A stretch of DNA of 64,000 nucleotides from Lineus longissimus (lineage: Eukaryota > Nemertea > Pilidiophora > Heteronemertea > Lineidae), in the NCBI RefSeq assembly GCF_910592395.1, contig NC_088315.1:11780501-11844500 (forward strand), in the 5' to 3' direction. Below are positions 59,301 through 64,000 of the stretch, in pieces; position 1 is the stretch's first letter, and every line of letters starts with the position of its first letter. The notes below the pieces were generated by a model. It was not told the DNA's origin, searched no databases, and saw only the letters and a list, made by a program, of their open reading frames with translations. Position numbers and translations under genes: made by a program.

Positions 59301-61619
59301 CGCTAAGCTTTCTATAATTATACCATGAGCAAAATCATAGTACCTGTTGACAGCAGGCGTCACATATGCATCTTGTACCCGGTGGAATGTCGAGGCAGAA
59401 GGAATGACGAGATTCATGAATTTGGCTAAATGAGCCACTTTGGCATAACTGTTCCCTGTCATAGTAATTGAAGCCATGAGTAATAAATTTGTGGTATAAA
59501 TACCAGTGTCCTTGTGGCTGGACTGCCAAGAATTCTGTACATGACGGGGCTTAATGCAGCACTTCTGTCGAAGGACAAGTGTACCCCCCACAAAGAAATG
59601 ATCCGTTAAAACATCAGCCCCACAGATCTGACACAACTGTTCTCTGTATTTGCCATTGAAAAGTTCCTTGCACTTGGACAAAGAGCAAACAAACAGCTGA
59701 TCGGCAAGGAGGTCTTCGTCAGCAGCAGACATTCCACTCTCCAACTGGCGCTCATATCCATCGGCAAGCAACCTGGAAATGCAATAAAGCAATATTGTAA
59801 TTCAGGTTCTGCAGTGTAGTAATTGGATGATGTACAGTAAGTAACTTTGGTTACTTGGTTGGTTATTGTTAAAATAAACTTCTGATATTAAAATAATATT
59901 TTTGGAAATCACTGTATAGTTGGGCAAGATGCGATGGCCATCAATTTTGTCACCAAAACAATGTCTGCAGACGACCTACCAACTTGTTCAGTGCTTAAGT
60001 ACAGACACATCCAAGGAAACCTGCTCTATTTACTTTTATTAATATAACAAAAAATAGTACTGAACTTGTTATCAATAAAGGTTCTTTTATCATTTACCTT
60101 TTGTTTGGAACCTGATCAAACACTTCCCCATCAACCATGTCCTCAGTAACAGTTGTTGGCTGCACAGGTAGTTCTTCATTTCTTTGGTCTTGGAATTCTT
60201 CCATGACGGTATGGTCAACCTCCAAGTCATCTTCAGGTTCCTGAATCTGAAATATGCCATGTGATTTAAGTACAAGAGGCAAAACAACAATTTTCTAAGG
60301 CCTATATTCAAATGTGGGTGATATAGTCATTTAGATTGATGACGTATCAATACTGATTGCAGGGGCATACTCTAGCTTTTTAGTTGGTGGTGGTTGGGGG
60401 CAAAAGGCTCTCGACAGGCGGGAGGGCAAAATGATCGGGGCACCTCCTGGAAATTCTTTAGCCAAAAACACGGTAAAAAAGTAACACATCTCTTAAATGA
60501 TCGGGGGGGGGGGGGGGGGGGGGGATTTCCCCCTGCTCCCTCCCCTGGTAGTTGCATCCCTGAATGGTGAAAGTTCATGGATAGTTATTTACCTCCAAGT
60601 CAAGGGCATTATCCTCACTGCTCATCAAAGACGCTTGCAATTGAGCAATAGGGCCCTCGTCATCAGAGTTTTCCTCATTGCTGTCCTCGTCAACATCAAG
60701 GAAACTGCAATCAAGATCAGCGACTCCACTCATGTCAGGAAAGCCAATATCATGAACAGGTCCCACTGAACTGAAATAGAAATGAAATAGTTTTATCATT
60801 TGACACTGCACTAGGCCCTAGCAGAAGATTGTCAATAAATTATGAAATATTCAATGTATGTATGTATGTATATACCATATTTAAATTTAAGCGCCCTTTT
60901 CAGATTATTATCCGTTCAAAGGCGCTTTTACAATATTAATAACATTGTCGATACCAGTACAAGTCTCGGAGGACTTAACATCCTTCACCTATTGCTATTG
61001 GCCTGCCCAAGGCCCTTGGCCAGTTGACATGACACTGCCATTGTATTTGTAGGCTGTCATGATGTAATTGTAGGCTAGGCTAGGCTAGGCCTAGGCCTAT
61101 ACTAATAGGGCCTACTTCTAAATTGCCATGCTTGCAATTTTTGCATATTTGCTAAAAACCGGGTTCAGCTGCAGATTTTATGATTGGGATAGCCATCCTG
61201 GCCTAATAATAGTACCAAACCTTCCTAGATAGCCATCCTGGCCTAATGATAGTACCAAACCTTCCTAACATCTTGGAAAGCAGACAGAGAAAAATCAAAA
61301 CACCATACCTTGGCAAAACGCCAGGCAGTGAGTGTCTGTAGATTTTGCACACTCACACTGTGCTGTAGTGTATGCCTAAATGCTGTGCATGCTACGTGTA
61401 TGACAGTACATACCTCCCAGAGCCGAGTGCGGCTCGAGCATCATCAACTTCCATCGGGATATTTGGTAGAGGCAGACCTTCAAGAGTCCCAAGAAGAAAC
61501 TTTGCAAAGTCTTCATCAAACTGATAATTATATTCCTTCCTTCTCTGTCTCCAACAATTAAAAGTTGCTGCAGTCAACCTGATGCGTTTATCCGCGAGCG
61601 AATCGACAAGACGAGGCAT
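56371..61619 (-). CDS. DDE/RNase-H-like transposase-derived protein (11 exons, 726 aa)
   Basis: Minus-strand exons: 61619-61414, 60770-60593, 60246-60098, 59772-59249, 59039-58830, 58506-58367, 58190-58083, 57791-57538, 57257-57084, 56861-56685, 56431-56371. All ten junctions have GT-AG sites and matching phases (2,0,2,1,1,0,0,2,2,2), and the total is exactly 727 codons. Residues 1-175 are a basic start (MPRLVDSLADKRIRLTAATF) and acidic linker. A zinc-like part follows (CQICGADV, QKCC). The core has GDGRCDSPG (345-353), TDDH (412-415), LDVWH (454-458), FWFSCGTCKGD (490-500) and LLENFNGLINMYASKR (571-586). This order is familiar from multi-copy transposase-like proteins of invertebrates and fish (superfamily uncertain). 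The intact, intron-rich frame could mean a domesticated gene or a live autonomous transposon. Confidence 0.85.
60502..60524 (+). repeat. Poly-G tract in an intron
   Basis: About 22 consecutive G in the intron between exons 2 and 3 of the minus-strand gene. Similar G or C runs occur at about 7218, 18419, 35665, 41612 and 44938. Confidence 0.8.
61187..61267. repeat. 40-bp tandem duplication
   Basis: GATAGCCATCCTGGCCTAAT, then A/GATAGTACCAAACCTTCCT, occurs twice in a row. It lies in intron 1 of the minus-strand gene. Confidence 0.85.
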
Positions 61620-62600
61620 TTTTCAAGCATCCGAATGGTACCTTACAGATCCGCAAGGGGCGCGTTACCGAAAATGTTGCAAAAATCAATAACGTGATCG
61701 TAAATATTGTCATATTTTTCAAGATGAGAGTATGTAAATGATACGCAAACGGTAAACCAATGAAAGGCCAGTATCTATTGAACCTTACAAGTAATTTGGG
61801 GGCCTTGAAACTCCTTATATTTATCAATGAAACCTTATTCCCGCCTAAGGTTTTGACCGGGCCGTCCAAAACTCCCCATTTTCTGACGGGTCCTTTCCTT
61901 TAATACTGCTACAGTGGCGCCACCTGAGCTATGACATAATCATGATGGTCAACAGGTAGTGGAGACAAGATAAAAGCCATTGCATAACATATTTGCCCAC
62001 CTCAAGGCCAAACAACTAGTAGATAAGGTAGGTGTATGTAAACTTATGACACTCTGAAATATGCATTGTTCTCAAATAGAGCTCATAAAAACAATGAAAT
62101 TAATGAAACAGAAGTATGTTTTTTAGTTGATAACGAGATGTGATGATAGACTTCCTGTAAACTATATACTATTCCCGCGTTCTGTAGTTGCAGAGAAAGA
62201 GACAAGGTTATATCATCCTTTGAATTGTATGTAAACTTTCGAGCACGACTGTACTCTCTAATTTTTGCCTTGGCCTCAAGAAATGATAGTGTATTTTCAA
62301 ATTCTTTCTTACCAAACCTGAGTGTGTGTTATTATTGCACCACCAATATCCAATTTGATAACCAGTACGCATGTACCCAATGGTTTGGTTGTCTAATTTT
62401 CTAATTGTAATTTCTAATTCTAGTGTAAAAGTCAATAGTTCCCTTTTTTGTCATGGTAATGTTGTGGCATTTTCTATTCTTGGCTCACATGGGTGAGCTT
62501 ATATCCTTACGATTTTATCTTGTCCAGCATTGTTGGCTTTGACTTTGTCTGTCGTTTATCATATACCCTAAGTGCAGTGATCTGGCAGACGTATATGATA
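61620..62600. other. 5' region of the transposase-like gene; no other gene
   Basis: No further exon is supported. TGGCTCACATGGGTGAGCTTAT near 62482-62503 resembles the AGCTCACCTG...GAGCTTAT text near 46756 and 39398, which looks like the end of a dispersed repeat. Confidence 0.4.
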
Positions 62601-62744
62601 AATAGAAAACTGCACGAGTGTCTGATCCGAGTATCCAGATTGCACTCGATGATTTTCTACGCAGGGTGAGAGCTTTTCAAGCCGTAGAAAATCATCTCGT
62701 GCAATCTGGATACTCGGATCAGACACTCGTGCGGTTTTCTTATT
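62601..62744. repeat. Long near-perfect hairpin, arms of about 61 bp, loop 21 nt
   Basis: The left arm 62601-62661 (AATAGAAAACTGCACGAGTG onward) pairs with 62683-62744 with only a few mismatches (CTCG versus CGAG near the loop). Transcribed RNA would form a roughly 60-bp stem. It lies about 55 bp before a predicted exon of the chromodomain gene. Confidence 0.85.
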
Positions 62745-62798
62745 GTACATGTACATGTAAGAAGCACTGTCAATGGAAACACGTACCACTTTTTTCAG

Positions 62799-63948
62799 AA
62801 AAGAAAAGCCCAGCAAGGGAAAAGCAAGCAAGGCGAAGGGTAAGAAATTTTTATTAGATTCAAGTCGCCGTGTTGGAAATAACAGTGGTCATAAGATATA
62901 TAGAAAATGTAGCACTTGTCTTCATGGCATCATTGCATCACATCATCAGGAGGATAGGATTTTTGATAGAAATTTGCAACCATAAGCTGATTTAGAAATT
63001 TGCAACCATAAGCTGATTTAGAAATTTAATTTGCGGTGCAAAAACAAACAGTTATGTGATATTTCCATTGAAATAATGGACTCCTCGGAGTGCATGATGC
63101 AATGAGATTACAAAGAAACATTTAGCCAAATGTTCAGTTGTTGAAAGGTTTAATGAGGAACTGACCCCTGTATCCTCATATCCAATCGGGGGGGGGGGAC
63201 AATTTGGTCGCATGGCCATCAAAATGAAATGTAATTGACTTATTTTGCAGGAGACTTATTGCGCAGCTGAGAGAATAGACAACTACGACCCCAAAAACAA
63301 CACGTATTACATAAAGTGGCAAGGATATGATGCGTCCCACAACTCATGGGTGAAAGCGGAAGACGTAACTTCTCCTCTCATCTCTTCTTACAAAGAAAAA
63401 TTAGGTAAATCATGATTGAAAGGATTATGGCTGTGTGCTCTATGCAGTTGATGTTGTAGTGGTTGTGAGTCAGGCTGATGCAGCAGTTTCTTAGAGGTAG
63501 TGCCCAATTCGAACAACTGTAGCTTATCACATAATTATCGTTTATCAGAATTGTGGAGTCAAAAGGAAGGATTGACAATCAATTTATTGAAATTCCTTCA
63601 GATGATACATTAAAAGATGTCATAAAACTCACCTGTCCATTCAAAAGGCTTTTGTATTGCAATTACAGAACGGTTTCTATTCAATAAAAACACTTCGCTG
63701 GTGAGAAAATTGTTGGGAACTCTTCAAAGCAGTGGAAGTCTTTGGTTCAAAGGCATCTCAAACTAGTATGAGGTTGCAGCATGAATGCAGTGTAATTGAG
63801 ATTTGCTTGTTTTCTTCGCCTTAATTCCATATATTTTGGTAGTGTACCCTTGGAAGAAAATGATATGATGTCGTGTGATACTAATATCTGCATAATAGTG
63901 GTTCTTTTAATTTCCTCTATTTTAGGTTCAGGAACGCACAAGAAGTGA
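62799..63948 (+). CDS. C-terminal exons of a small chromodomain protein (5' part not found)
   Basis: The exons are 62799-62839 (41 nt), 63251-63404 (154 nt) and 63926-63948, with sites TTTTTTCAG, G|GTAAGA, TTTTGCAG, G|GTAAAT and TATTTTAG and compatible phases (0, then 1). The first encodes a basic run KKSPAREKQARRR. The second is a chromodomain-like module: ETYCAAERIDNYDPKNNTYY, then IKWQGYDASHNSWVKAEDV. The aromatic residues (Y, W, and the W of NSW) are where chromodomains bind methyl-lysine. The last exon adds about seven residues (SGTHKK) and a stop. Upstream exons were not identified with confidence. Chromodomains also occur at the ends of Gypsy integrases, but the introns argue for a cellular gene. 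Confidence 0.6.
62970..63026. repeat. 28-bp tandem duplication
   Basis: GAAATTTGCAACCATAAGCT followed by GATTTA occurs twice consecutively, inside an intron of the chromodomain gene. Confidence 0.85.
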
Positions 63949-64000
63949 TGCACCTCATGTCTTAGCCCTTTCGATTGTTTGAAAAAATTTATGTGAATTT

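Overview
This is eukaryotic, animal nuclear DNA. It is AT-rich and intron-bearing, with GT-AG splice sites, AATAAA poly(A) signals, remnants of two LINEs, two Ty3/Gypsy elements, a Tc1 and a pogo-like element, and several MITE or foldback families. There are no operons, ribosome binding sites, CRISPR arrays or recognisable tRNA/rRNA genes. The mix (CR1/L2-type LINE with an ATT-rich tail, Tc1, a gene with a P2X7-ballast-like domain, secreted LamG and PAN proteins) suggests a marine invertebrate, either an invertebrate deuterostome or a lophotrochozoan. The species cannot be named from sequence alone. No RNA evidence was available, so all gene models are hand-built from splice motifs and reading-frame phase.

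Layout. (1) 1-4.6 kb: gene-free repeats, including a 42-bp tandem repeat and a 590-bp foldback. (2) 4.6-28.0 kb: a forward-strand array of duplicated segments. Copies A (4.62-10.17 kb) and B (16.5-22.8 kb plus 24.96-25.4 kb) each carry an intact three-exon gene for a 257-residue secreted LamG/pentraxin-like protein. A PAN/Apple-like exon preceded by a 24-nt microexon follows. Copy C (10.7-14.2 kb) keeps only the microexon/PAN part, and copy G (27.8-28.0 kb) only the 5' flank. LINEs, MITEs and a pogo relic have landed among them. (3) 28.0-47.0 kb: a minus-strand array of a different family (signal peptide, PAN domain, long beta-rich and probably propeller-like region). Copy E (38.8-46.0 kb) looks functional. 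Copy D is broken by a Gypsy element, deletions, an insertion and a lost splice donor, and copy F is only flank. (4) 47.0-53.6 kb: a dead Gypsy pol split by a 944-bp MITE with 9-bp target duplications, a second inverted copy of that MITE, and a Tc1 relic. (5) 53.9-61.6 kb: two convergent intact genes whose stop codons are 71 bp apart. One is a four-exon gene (400 aa) joining a CXC-type cysteine cluster to a P2X7 cytoplasmic-ballast-like domain. The other is an eleven-exon gene (726 aa) with a DDE/RNase-H-like transposase core (GDGRxDSPG, TDxH, DVWH). (6) 62.8-63.9 kb: the last three exons of a small chromodomain protein.

The most interesting systems are the convergent pair, which could be a two-gene DNA transposon or its domesticated descendant, and the two opposed, fast-changing tandem arrays of secreted PAN/LamG/propeller proteins, which may be recognition or mucosal proteins (inference).
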